NCBI GenBank assembly: GCA_045595185.1
Contig: JAZNZX010000014.1
Span: 1 to 64,000 of the forward strand
Length of the DNA stretch: 64,000 nucleotides
DNA from: Fimenecus sp045595185
GTDB taxonomy: Bacteria; Bacillota; Clostridia; Oscillospirales; Acutalibacteraceae
Direction: 5' to 3'
How positions within the stretch are numbered: the stretch's first letter is position 1; every line of letters starts with the position of its first letter. The translations under genes were made by a program, and so were the position numbers. Shown here one piece after another: positions 35,263 through 42,493 of the stretch. The notes beneath the pieces are model-generated. The model was not told the DNA's origin, did no database searches, and saw nothing but the letters and a program-made list of their open reading frames with translations.

Positions 35263-38200
35263 TCTTGTCACTCCTTAACATTTCAATTGAATCATTAAAC
35301 GAAAGAATTTTCATTTCTTTTACAGGGTCATCCTCTTCCCTTTTGCAAACATCCTTATAGTTGCACCATTTACAACCATCTTCCACAGGAAGTGCAGAAA
35401 TGTAGCCTGATTGAAGCTGTTCCGCCATATCTTTAATAGATGCATTAACCGACTCCTTCAGGCGATTAAGAGAATTTATAGAAATTACTTTTCCTTTTAA
35501 TGAGCCTGTTTTTTCATCAAAGGATGCAGGCAGGAAAATTCCCTTACAGTTTTTATCCATAGCCTCAAAAACCTGAAGATTATTGAGAATCATACCGTCC
35601 ATTTTATGTTCGGCAGAGGAATATGACTGTGCTTCCTCTACATCTGAAGCTCTTGTAATTTTATCGCTTGATATTTTTGTGTTTTTTGCTTGGAAATACA
35701 ATACACCGGCAGGAGTTATGTTTTCACCATAATGCTCCTTACCGTTTTCCCAGATTGCAAAAAGGTAAATGAGCATCTGCATATTAAGACCATAAAAAAC
35801 TTCACCGAGCTGGAACTCTTTTCCGCCTGTTTTATAGTCAACCACTCGTAAAAAAGTGTTGTCTTCTGTTTTAAACATATCAACGCGGTCAATGCTACCC
35901 ACAACACTGACCTTTCCACCATCAGAAAGTTCAACACAATACGGTGCAACATCACCGTCGTTATTGATTTTAAGCTCAAAATCAACAGGCGTAAATTCAC
36001 ATACTCTGAACTCATCCACAAGTCTGATAACAACGCTGTATGCAGTATCCTTTATCAGTCTGATTGTTCGTAAGAATGACTGTGCCTTATTATCATAGCC
36101 ACCCATTTCGTCTGTAATATATTCGTCAATTATGGAATTGATTTTATCTTTAATAGTTGCTTCTGCCATTTTAAGAACATCTGTCTTTTTATTTCTCAAT
36201 AAAAATTGTTCCAGAACAAAATGAATTACAGTACCATACAAAGCAGCATCAACCTGCGCTTCTTTGCGAGGTTTGAGCTTCATACCGTATTCGCAGAAAT
36301 AACCAAAGGGGCATTTATAGAATTTTTCGATACGAGATGCAGACATAAACATATTTCTGCCAAAGAAATCTGTTGCAAGGTCTGTATCTGTAATTTTAAA
36401 ATCCTTTTTATTTGCTTTATTGATTTTTGAAAGTTCATTTTCACCGTTATTTTCACGGAAATATTCTTTAAGAGTTTCGGCAAGCACAGAGCCATTTACG
36501 GACTCACCTGCCATAACTGAAAATGCTGATTCACGACTTTCAATATAATCAAGCTTCAAATTTTCTTTTCTGATATTACAATTCGGGAACATTCGAAGCA
36601 CATCACTGACCATTTCTGACGGTGTCAATGAAGACGAATCGCTTCCGACAGCAGAATATGTAAGATAAACCTTGTCAGTTGCAAGGGTTATTGCGCGATA
36701 GGCAATAAAATTTTCGCTTACGCTGTTATATTCAAGGTTACTGATAATAGGAAGTCCGTTCTTAATAAGCTCGCATCTTTCCATATCGTTAAAAAGAACA
36801 CCTGATGAGCTTTCTCCGGGAAAAACGCCTGTATTAACACCCATAAGGAACACAACCTTAGGTGCTGATGCACGAATTCTGTCTGCACCACCGATAACCA
36901 CTTCGTCCATACCGTTAGGAATAACACCGATATTTTTAGATGCAACAAGAATGTCAAAAAGCTCAGAATATCTTTCAATCGTTATCTTATTTTTACCGAT
37001 TGCACCATAAAGACCGTCAAGGACTTCCGTCATAAGTTTCCATATTCTGCCCTGTTCCTGTGCCAAATCATTTTCATTATTATCCTTTAAAATTTCTGTG
37101 AAGATTTTTAACTGTTCATCAATTTTGGCATTTCTTAAAAAGGCAAAAAGCTCTTTTGAAATACTTTCACCGTCTGTTTCTGCTATTCTCTTTTTGAGTG
37201 CAAGAATCGGACCTACTACCCTTTCACGCAAAGTGTTGATTTGTGCAAGGCTTTCTTCTGCATATTCGTCAAACGCTTCACCAAAGCCTTTTGGATTTTC
37301 TGTCCATTCGTTTTTCCATTGTGACGGATTAATACGCCACATAAGACAATAGTCTTCAAGCATAGCGATTTCTTCAACAGTAAAGCCATAAAGCTGTGTT
37401 TTGAGAAATCTTAAAACTGTTTCTGTGTCAAACCCCTTAACAAGAATGTTAAGAAGGCATTTCACAAACACAATAAGAGGTTGAGTATTCACAGGCTGAC
37501 GATTATCGTGGAAGCAGTCAATATCATATTTACGAAATGCTGATTCAATGTTCTTTTTATAGCTTTCTTCGTTACGAACAATAACTGCTATATCGCGATA
37601 ACGAAGATTTTCGTTTCTGATGAGTTTTTTTATTTCCGATGCAACAATCTGACATTCCTCCATTTTTGTTCTGCAAGGAATTACTGTAACTGCATCTGCA
37701 TTTTCTTCGTAAATTTTACCGTCAGAAGAAAAAATATTTTCTTCAAGGAAATTCAGTTCATCTTTCTTAAATTCTTTTTTTGAATACAACACCTTTTCAG
37801 GTGCAATTTTTACATTTATTTTGTTGGCAAGTTGTTTTAGCTTTTTAATTTCAACACTTACATTATAAAAAAGCTCATATCTTCCGTTATTTTTTGCTGT
37901 ATCACAACAAAATGTTACATAGACATTTTCAGCCTGACGAAGAATTTGCTCAATAATCTTGTATTCCTGTCCTGAAAAGCCTGAAAAAGCATCTATGAAA
38001 ACAGTTTTACCTTCAAAATACTTAACATCCCACAACAACTCATAAAGCATATCAGGATATGTACAGCTATCACAAAAGCTCTGTGACATAAGTGCATCAT
38101 AACAAGAGAAAATCTGTGATAATTCATTGAGTTTTGATGAAAATGATGATTTTTGCACAAGACCTGAAAATTCACCAAGTGATTCATTGGAAATACCGCA

Positions 38201-38587
38201 CTTTTTTATTTCACGATGAAAATCAAGGATTTCACTTATAAGCTGCGGAAACTTTTTATAACGGTTAAAAACAGTCAATTTATCTTCAAGAGTTTCAATG
38301 GCACAGCTCATCAAAACTGCACGGACACCGTCATCTGCAGTTTTCTTTTCCATTTTTCCATAACGGGACAAGAGCCTTTCAGCAATTCGCGAAAAGCTTA
38401 AAATTTCAACATTATTTATTTTTCCGTTTCCTAAAAGTTGCAACATACCTTTTTCAGTTTCAAATGAAAACTGTTCAGGCACGATTATTATGGCTTTGTC
38501 GGCCTCTTTTGTTGCAATTTTAGTTGCCATTGAACGGATTAAGCGAGTTTTCCCGCTACCTGTTCGTCCTGTTATGATGTTGAGCAT
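35243..38587 (-). CDS. addB: ATP-dependent helicase/nuclease AddB
   Basis: Partner of AddA with 1114 residues. The N-terminus has the Walker A motif IITGRTGSGKTRLIR. The C-terminal nuclease includes DRVDMFKTEDNTFLRVVDYKTG. Four Cys residues for an Fe-S cluster appear as KCPFGYFCEYG together with GCKWCNYKDVCKRE, spanning the nuclease domain as in known AddB. The gene starts 14 bp after the GH27 gene with AAAGGAG, so it may share that gene's promoter. Confidence 0.97.
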   Translation of the reverse strand: MLNIITGRTGSGKTRLIRSMATKIATKEADKAIIIVPEQFSFETEKGMLQLLGNGKINNVEILSFSRIAERLLSRYGKMEKKTADDGVRAVLMSCAIETLEDKLTVFNRYKKFPQLISEILDFHREIKKCGISNESLGEFSGLVQKSSFSSKLNELSQIFSCYDALMSQSFCDSCTYPDMLYELLWDVKYFEGKTVFIDAFSGFSGQEYKIIEQILRQAENVYVTFCCDTAKNNGRYELFYNVSVEIKKLKQLANKINVKIAPEKVLYSKKEFKKDELNFLEENIFSSDGKIYEENADAVTVIPCRTKMEECQIVASEIKKLIRNENLRYRDIAVIVRNEESYKKNIESAFRKYDIDCFHDNRQPVNTQPLIVFVKCLLNILVKGFDTETVLRFLKTQLYGFTVEEIAMLEDYCLMWRINPSQWKNEWTENPKGFGEAFDEYAEESLAQINTLRERVVGPILALKKRIAETDGESISKELFAFLRNAKIDEQLKIFTEILKDNNENDLAQEQGRIWKLMTEVLDGLYGAIGKNKITIERYSELFDILVASKNIGVIPNGMDEVVIGGADRIRASAPKVVFLMGVNTGVFPGESSSGVLFNDMERCELIKNGLPIISNLEYNSVSENFIAYRAITLATDKVYLTYSAVGSDSSSLTPSEMVSDVLRMFPNCNIRKENLKLDYIESRESAFSVMAGESVNGSVLAETLKEYFRENNGENELSKINKANKKDFKITDTDLATDFFGRNMFMSASRIEKFYKCPFGYFCEYGMKLKPRKEAQVDAALYGTVIHFVLEQFLLRNKKTDVLKMAEATIKDKINSIIDEYITDEMGGYDNKAQSFLRTIRLIKDTAYSVVIRLVDEFRVCEFTPVDFELKINNDGDVAPYCVELSDGGKVSVVGSIDRVDMFKTEDNTFLRVVDYKTGGKEFQLGEVFYGLNMQMLIYLFAIWENGKEHYGENITPAGVLYFQAKNTKISSDKITRASDVEEAQSYSSAEHKMDGMILNNLQVFEAMDKNCKGIFLPASFDEKTGSLKGKVISINSLNRLKESVNASIKDMAEQLQSGYISALPVEDGCKWCNYKDVCKREEDDPVKEMKILSFNDSIEMLRSDKNGENMD

Positions 38588-38601
38588 TTAAATACTCCTT
38601 T

Positions 38602-39894
38602 TTATTTTAACTTAAATATCTTTGCGCCATGCGAGTTCACATTACAAGTAAATGAATCTGTAACATTTGAAATATCTTCTTTTTTCCACAAATCACGAAG
38701 AATGTATTTGTCATTATATCCGTACTTATTCAAATCAACTGTAATATCTGCGTCTTGCTGTGAAACATTAAAAACAGCAATTAAAGGTTTGTTATCAGAT
38801 GAAGTTGCAGTCCATATTACTGTGTTTTTGTCACGGTAAACCTGTTTACCGTTATGAGAATTCTGGTTCACATCAATAATTTCCTCGTTTGTCATAAGTG
38901 ATAATGTCCACTCGTCATTGTTTCGCATTTCGCCACCAAACATAAGTGGTGAACGGAAAATTGACCAAAGAGTCATAAGTGTAATTTGTTCATCCTTTGT
39001 GAACTGAGTGTATCTGTCCTTAGGGCCATGACAAGTGCCGTTTCTTGAAAGGTTCCCAAGAGGTAACATGTCGCAATCAGGCCAACAACCTTCGCTAACA
39101 TAAGGTGACCATTTTTCGCACTTATCGAACATTTCATAAAGCTTGTCCCATTGGTCCCAAAAGTCCCCTGTAAGACGCCACATATTAGCATATTCGCACA
39201 AATGGTCAGCAACTGACAACTCAGCAGGGCCAGGTGAAAGACTGAGTACAATGTCTCTGCCTGTTTTGTCAATGGCCTTTCTTATCATTTCAACTTCTTC
39301 GCGTGCTGAATAAGGATTGTCCCATTTTCTGAATTCTGTAACACAGATATCATCTACTTTAACAAAGTCAATGCCCCATTTTGCGTACATATCGAAAATC
39401 GAATCATAATAAGCCTGTGCACCCTCACAAGTGTACATTCCGTACATATCTGTGTTCCAAGGACAAACGGAAAAATGATGAGCAACCTGACGAGCTGTTT
39501 TTTCAGTACCTAAAATCGGAGTATTCTGGTGAACTGCCTGACGAGGAATGCCACGCATAATATGTATGCCGAATTTAAGTCCCATATCGTGAATCTTATC
39601 GGCAATTGCTTTGAAACCAACACCATTTGCAGATGATGGGAAACGATTGACAGCAGGAATAAGACGAGAATACTCGTCCATACAAAGCTCAGTAAAGTTA
39701 TTATAGTCGTTGTCTTTTGCTTTTGGCTCGTACCATTGAATGTCACAAACAACATACTGCCAACCATAAGCCCTAAGATATTTTGCCATATATTCAGCGT
39801 TGCCTAAAAGCTGTTCTTCATTGACAGCAGCACCGTAACAATCCCAACTGTTCCAACCCATAGGTGGTGTTTTTGCAAGTCTGTTTTTATCCAT
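38602..39894 (-). CDS. GH27 alpha-galactosidase, intracellular
   Basis: A glycosidase of 430 residues that would remove terminal alpha-galactose. Family features are KTPPMGWNSWDCYG near the start, YVVCDIQWY, FGIHIMRG, and the nucleophile segment GIDFVKVDDIC. The acid/base lies in RLTGDFWDQWD, and the C-terminal beta-domain begins after LMTNEEIIDVNQN. There is no signal peptide. The start MDKNRLA is chosen from GGGG about 10 bp upstream; the frame open another 57 codons upstream crosses the promoter. addB follows closely. Confidence 0.93.
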   Translation of the reverse strand: MDKNRLAKTPPMGWNSWDCYGAAVNEEQLLGNAEYMAKYLRAYGWQYVVCDIQWYEPKAKDNDYNNFTELCMDEYSRLIPAVNRFPSSANGVGFKAIADKIHDMGLKFGIHIMRGIPRQAVHQNTPILGTEKTARQVAHHFSVCPWNTDMYGMYTCEGAQAYYDSIFDMYAKWGIDFVKVDDICVTEFRKWDNPYSAREEVEMIRKAIDKTGRDIVLSLSPGPAELSVADHLCEYANMWRLTGDFWDQWDKLYEMFDKCEKWSPYVSEGCWPDCDMLPLGNLSRNGTCHGPKDRYTQFTKDEQITLMTLWSIFRSPLMFGGEMRNNDEWTLSLMTNEEIIDVNQNSHNGKQVYRDKNTVIWTATSSDNKPLIAVFNVSQQDADITVDLNKYGYNDKYILRDLWKKEDISNVTDSFTCNVNSHGAKIFKLK

Positions 39895-39931
39895 AATAAA
39901 TCCCCTTTTGTGAAAAACAATTTTCTTATAC

Positions 39932-39960
39932 ATTTTATCATTATATGTGGATTTTGTAAA
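39932..39960 (-). promoter_or_regulatory. Promoter of the GH27-addB-addA transcript
   Basis: On the minus strand TTTACA (39955-39960) and TAAAAT (39932-39937) are 17 bp apart. Confidence 0.7.
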
Positions 39961-40026
39961 TAATTGAATGGGTAAAATAACGGACTTAATTTGTGTAAAA
40001 TTATTGAAAATAACAGTAAAAAGTTC

Positions 40027-40055
40027 TTGACAAAGATAATCGGTTATGATAGAAT
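40027..40055 (+). promoter_or_regulatory. Promoter of the tRNA cluster
   Basis: TTGACA (40027-40032) and TAGAAT (40050-40055) are 17 bp apart, ending 17 bp before the tRNA-Gly gene. Confidence 0.88.
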
Positions 40056-40072
40056 ATTCAAGCATTCGAAAT

Positions 40073-40146
40073 GCGGGTGTAGTTCAATGGTAGAATCCCA
40101 GCCTTCCAAGCTGGTCGTGTGGGTTCGATTCCCATCACCCGCTCCA
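40073..40146 (+). tRNA. tRNA-Gly (TCC)
   Basis: Acceptor stem GCGGGTG pairs with CACCCGC. The anticodon loop CTTCCAA reads TCC, the T-loop GGTTCGATT is present, and the CCA end is encoded. Confidence 0.98.
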
Positions 40147-40223
40147 GCGCTGATAGCTCAGTTGGATAGAGCATCTGCCTTCTAAGCAGAGGGTCGGGGG
40201 TTCGAATCCCTTTCAGCGTGCCA
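40147..40223 (+). tRNA. tRNA-Arg (TCT)
   Basis: It starts directly after the CCA of tRNA-Gly. GCGCTGA pairs with TCAGCGT (one G-U). The anticodon in CTTCTAA is TCT. CCA is encoded. Confidence 0.97.
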
Positions 40224-40271
40224 CAGCGTATAAAAGTTAATATTATTAGCCTTTGTGCGCTGATATATATG

Positions 40272-40348
40272 GTGGGTATAGCTTAGTTGGTTAAAGCGCC
40301 AGTTTGTGGCACTGGAGACCATCGGTTCGAATCCGATTATCCACCCCA
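40272..40348 (+). tRNA. tRNA-His (GTG)
   Basis: The anticodon in TTGTGGC is GTG. The extra G at position -1 (40271) and the C discriminator, both typical of tRNA-His, are present, and CCA is encoded. Confidence 0.98.
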
Positions 40349-40357
40349 CTAACTTAG

Positions 40358-40387
40358 AACACCGTCAATATATTGACGGTGTTTTGA
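40358..40387 (+). terminator. Terminator after tRNA-His
   Basis: AACACCGTCAATA pairs with TATTGACGGTGTT (40358-40383), followed by Ts. Confidence 0.8.
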
Positions 40388-40408
40388 GTATAAACCACAA
40401 TTAAATAT

Positions 40409-40483
40409 TGGGGTGTCGTCAAGCGGTAAGACACAGCACTTTGACTGCTGCATTCGTAGGTTCGAATCCTGCCACCCCAGCCA
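40409..40483 (+). tRNA. tRNA-Gln (TTG)
   Basis: TGGGGTG pairs with CACCCCA. The anticodon in CTTTGAC is TTG. CCA is encoded. It lies after a terminator, so it probably depends on readthrough or its own weak promoter. Confidence 0.98.
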
Positions 40484-40485
40484 AG

Positions 40486-40516
40486 AAAAAACCACTTCAT
40501 AAGAAGTGGTTTTTTC
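40486..40516 (+). terminator. Terminator after tRNA-Gln
   Basis: AAAAACCACTTC (40486-40497) pairs with GAAGTGGTTTTT (40503-40514). Confidence 0.92.
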
Positions 40517-40518
40517 AA

Positions 40519-40690
40519 TGATGTTTGCATTACTGCAAATGATGTCACAAGGTTAATGATGTTTACTTCGTAAATGATGTCGCTCACTAATATTTTAAGG
40601 CAAACATCACATCATTGCGAATAAAATAAGCAACATCATTATGCAAAGCATAATATCATGTCACCATCAGGTGATACATCATTTAATTTA
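40519..40690. repeat. Array of ATGATGT-linked small hairpins
   Basis: A non-coding stretch in which ATGATGT recurs (and, in the right half, its complement ACATCAT), separated by short self-complementary pieces: TTTGCATTACTGCAAA, TTTACTTCGTAAA, TTATGCAAAGCATAA and CACCATCAGGTG. The left half is roughly complementary to the right half, so the whole may fold as one cruciform. No gene is seen. Confidence 0.7.
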
Positions 40691-40735
40691 ACAATGTATT
40701 ATAGAATAAAATGTTTTACGATAAATAATGAATAA

Positions 40736-40764
40736 TTGATTTGATTTTAAGGTTGTGCTATAAT
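40736..40764 (+). promoter_or_regulatory. Promoter of the HD-like gene
   Basis: TTGATT (40736-40741) and TATAAT (40759-40764) are 17 bp apart. The expected start of transcription is near 40771. Confidence 0.85.
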
Positions 40765-40798
40765 AACCGCAAAAATGAATTTTGGAGAAGTGGATATA

Positions 40799-41332
40799 TT
40801 GAACGAAAAAGCATTACTTGAATTTGTAAAACCTTATTATGCCGATAAAGATATAATGCATAATTTGTGGCATATTGAGTTAGTAAGAAAAATGATTGGT
40901 AAAATCTTGTCTATCAGCGCTTACGACGTCGATGAAGAATGTTTGATATTGGCAACATATTTTCACGGTTTTATATACAACGATGAAAAAAGAATAAGGA
41001 AATGGATGAAAGAACAGGGCTATGATAAGAGTATGATTGCTAAAACAATCAAAATATCATGGGAGTCCCAAAGAAGTGAAGTTCCCAAAACTATTGAGGG
41101 TAAAATTTTACACGATGCTCATATTTTAGAAGGCGGTAAGACTTATTTAATAGTTAAAACATTAATCACGGGTTCGGTTAGAGGACAATCTTTAACTGAG
41201 ACATTAAATTTTATGGAAAGAAATGTTTTGGATAAAAATAATTGTTATTTACCCGAAACAATTCCTTTGTGCAAAGAAATGAACAAATACACAAATGATT
41301 TCTTTAAGGAAATAACAGAAGGAATTCAATGA
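40799..41332 (+). CDS. HD-superfamily-like protein with altered HD pair
   Basis: A protein of about 177 residues resembling the predicted metal-dependent HD phosphohydrolases: MHNLWHIELVRKMIG, then ATYFHGFIYNDE, then ILHDAHILEGG. In active members the second segment reads HD; here it is HG, so metal binding and activity may be lost. An ATG at 40775 is in frame, but the promoter puts the transcript start about 4 bp before it. TTTTGGAG lies between that ATG and an in-frame TTG at 40799, so I use the TTG. The choice between the two starts is not certain. Confidence 0.65.
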   Translation: MNEKALLEFVKPYYADKDIMHNLWHIELVRKMIGKILSISAYDVDEECLILATYFHGFIYNDEKRIRKWMKEQGYDKSMIAKTIKISWESQRSEVPKTIEGKILHDAHILEGGKTYLIVKTLITGSVRGQSLTETLNFMERNVLDKNNCYLPETIPLCKEMNKYTNDFFKEITEGIQ

Positions 41333-41361
41333 GATTGTTGCCATTTTGACCTGTAAACACA

Positions 41362-41397
41362 AAAATCGACAAGGCTTATTAGAGTTTTGTCGATTTT
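41362..41397 (+). terminator. Terminator of the HD-like gene
   Basis: AAAATCGACAA (41362-41372) pairs with TTGTCGATTTT (41387-41397). Confidence 0.85.
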
Positions 41398-41426
41398 ACT
41401 TATTATTTACTCTAGACTTTACCACG

Positions 41427-41508
41427 GACAGACAAGGGTGCGGATGTCCGGTGGACACCTCTGCGAAGCAGAAGCACCGACCGAACCGGCAGGTGAGATT
41501 TGTCTGTC
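41427..41508. repeat. Multi-hairpin palindromic element
   Basis: GACAGACAA (41427-41435) pairs with TTGTCTGTC (41500-41508). Inside are smaller hairpins such as GTCCGGTGGAC and CTCTGCGAAGCAGAAG. It is GC-richer than its surroundings. It lies just past the end of the ZIP gene; no gene is seen in it. Confidence 0.75.
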
Positions 41509-41522
41509 TCTACGCGCATTTT

Positions 41523-42326
41523 TCACCCCAACATTACATCAAGTAACATCATTACTGCGAAGCCGGAGATTATACCCATTGTTGCAAGGTATGGTTGTGT
41601 TTTTTTGTTTTTCTGACATTCGGGTATCAGTTCATGTACTGCGACCAAGACCATTGCACCTGCTGCGAATGACAGCGCATACGGTAGTATTGTTTCTATA
41701 TAAATCACTAATATTGCACCTATTACACCTGCAATCGGCTCTACCATTCCCGATGCCTGACCTATGAGAAAGCTTTTCTTTCTTGAATATCCTTCGCGTC
41801 GCAAGGGCACTGAAACAGCTGCACCTTCGGGAAAATTCTGAAGACCTATTCCCACAGCAACAGAAATTGCACCCATTAATTTTTCAGGTGTATATCCCCT
41901 ATCCTGTAAAGCACCGAATGCCACACCAACTGCAAGTCCTTCAGGTATGTTATGAAGTGTAATTGAAAGAATCAGCATAATAATTCTGTTTATTCGGTCG
42001 TTGTCATTTCCTTTTGTTTTATTTAATCTCTTTCGTGTAAATGAAATTATTTTGTCCGATAACCATATAAAAATTGCACCAAGTAAAAAACCTGTTGTTG
42101 CTACAAAATACGGTGGAATATGTGATGAAGCTTCTGCTCGTTCTATTGCAGGTTGAAGTAATGACCAAAAGCTTGCGGCAATCATTACTCCCGATGCAAA
42201 GCCTAACATAAAGTTGAGTAATTTTTGATTTGGTGATGAAAAAAATATAACACTTGATGCACCAAGAGCAGTCACAAGCCATGTAAAAAGCGTTGCAATA
42301 AGCGCCATAATAACAAATGTATTCAT
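41523..42326 (-). CDS. ZIP family metal transporter
   Basis: A zinc/iron-type permease of 267 residues with about eight membrane helices. The conserved helix IV and V motifs are LHNIPEGLAVGVAFG and GLQNFPEGAAVSVPL. A cytoplasmic loop with charged residues (TRKRLNKTKGNDNDRIN) lies between helices III and IV. ZIP proteins bring divalent metals into the cytoplasm. AGGAGG precedes the ATG. It stands alone, and no metal-responsive operator was recognised. Confidence 0.94.
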   Translation of the reverse strand: MNTFVIMALIATLFTWLVTALGASSVIFFSSPNQKLLNFMLGFASGVMIAASFWSLLQPAIERAEASSHIPPYFVATTGFLLGAIFIWLSDKIISFTRKRLNKTKGNDNDRINRIIMLILSITLHNIPEGLAVGVAFGALQDRGYTPEKLMGAISVAVGIGLQNFPEGAAVSVPLRREGYSRKKSFLIGQASGMVEPIAGVIGAILVIYIETILPYALSFAAGAMVLVAVHELIPECQKNKKTQPYLATMGIISGFAVMMLLDVMLG

Positions 42327-42408
42327 ACAGCACCTCCTGTATTCATTATATTCTGTGAATACTTTGAGGTGAAAAAAAGATAGTGTTTTTCTACTGTCCT
42401 TTAGGATT

Positions 42409-42435
42409 GAGATTCTTCGCTATGCTCAGAATGAC
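42409..42435. repeat. Half-copy of intergenic repeat family A
   Basis: GAGATTCTTCGCTATGCTCA and the following GAATGAC match the right arm of the copies at 17667 and 26324. The left arm is missing. Confidence 0.8.
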
Positions 42436-42465
42436 ACAAAATTAATTGCCATTTTAACCAACAAC

Positions 42466-42485
42466 GGCGGGGTTTTGACCCCGCC
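42466..42485 (-). terminator. GC-rich hairpin after the clpE-like gene
   Basis: GGCGGGG (42466-42472) pairs with CCCCGCC (42479-42485), 9 bp past the stop. The T-run is weak, so it may be a repeat rather than a terminator. Confidence 0.5.
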
Positions 42486-42493
42486 CTACCATT

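Noticed and set aside
40073..40483. Integration site in the tRNA cluster
   Set aside because: No integrase gene or duplicated tRNA 3' end was found near the cluster.
41346..41767. Two overlapping plus-strand frames
   Set aside because: They cover a terminator, a palindromic element and the antisense of the ZIP gene; no ribosome site and no recognisable protein.
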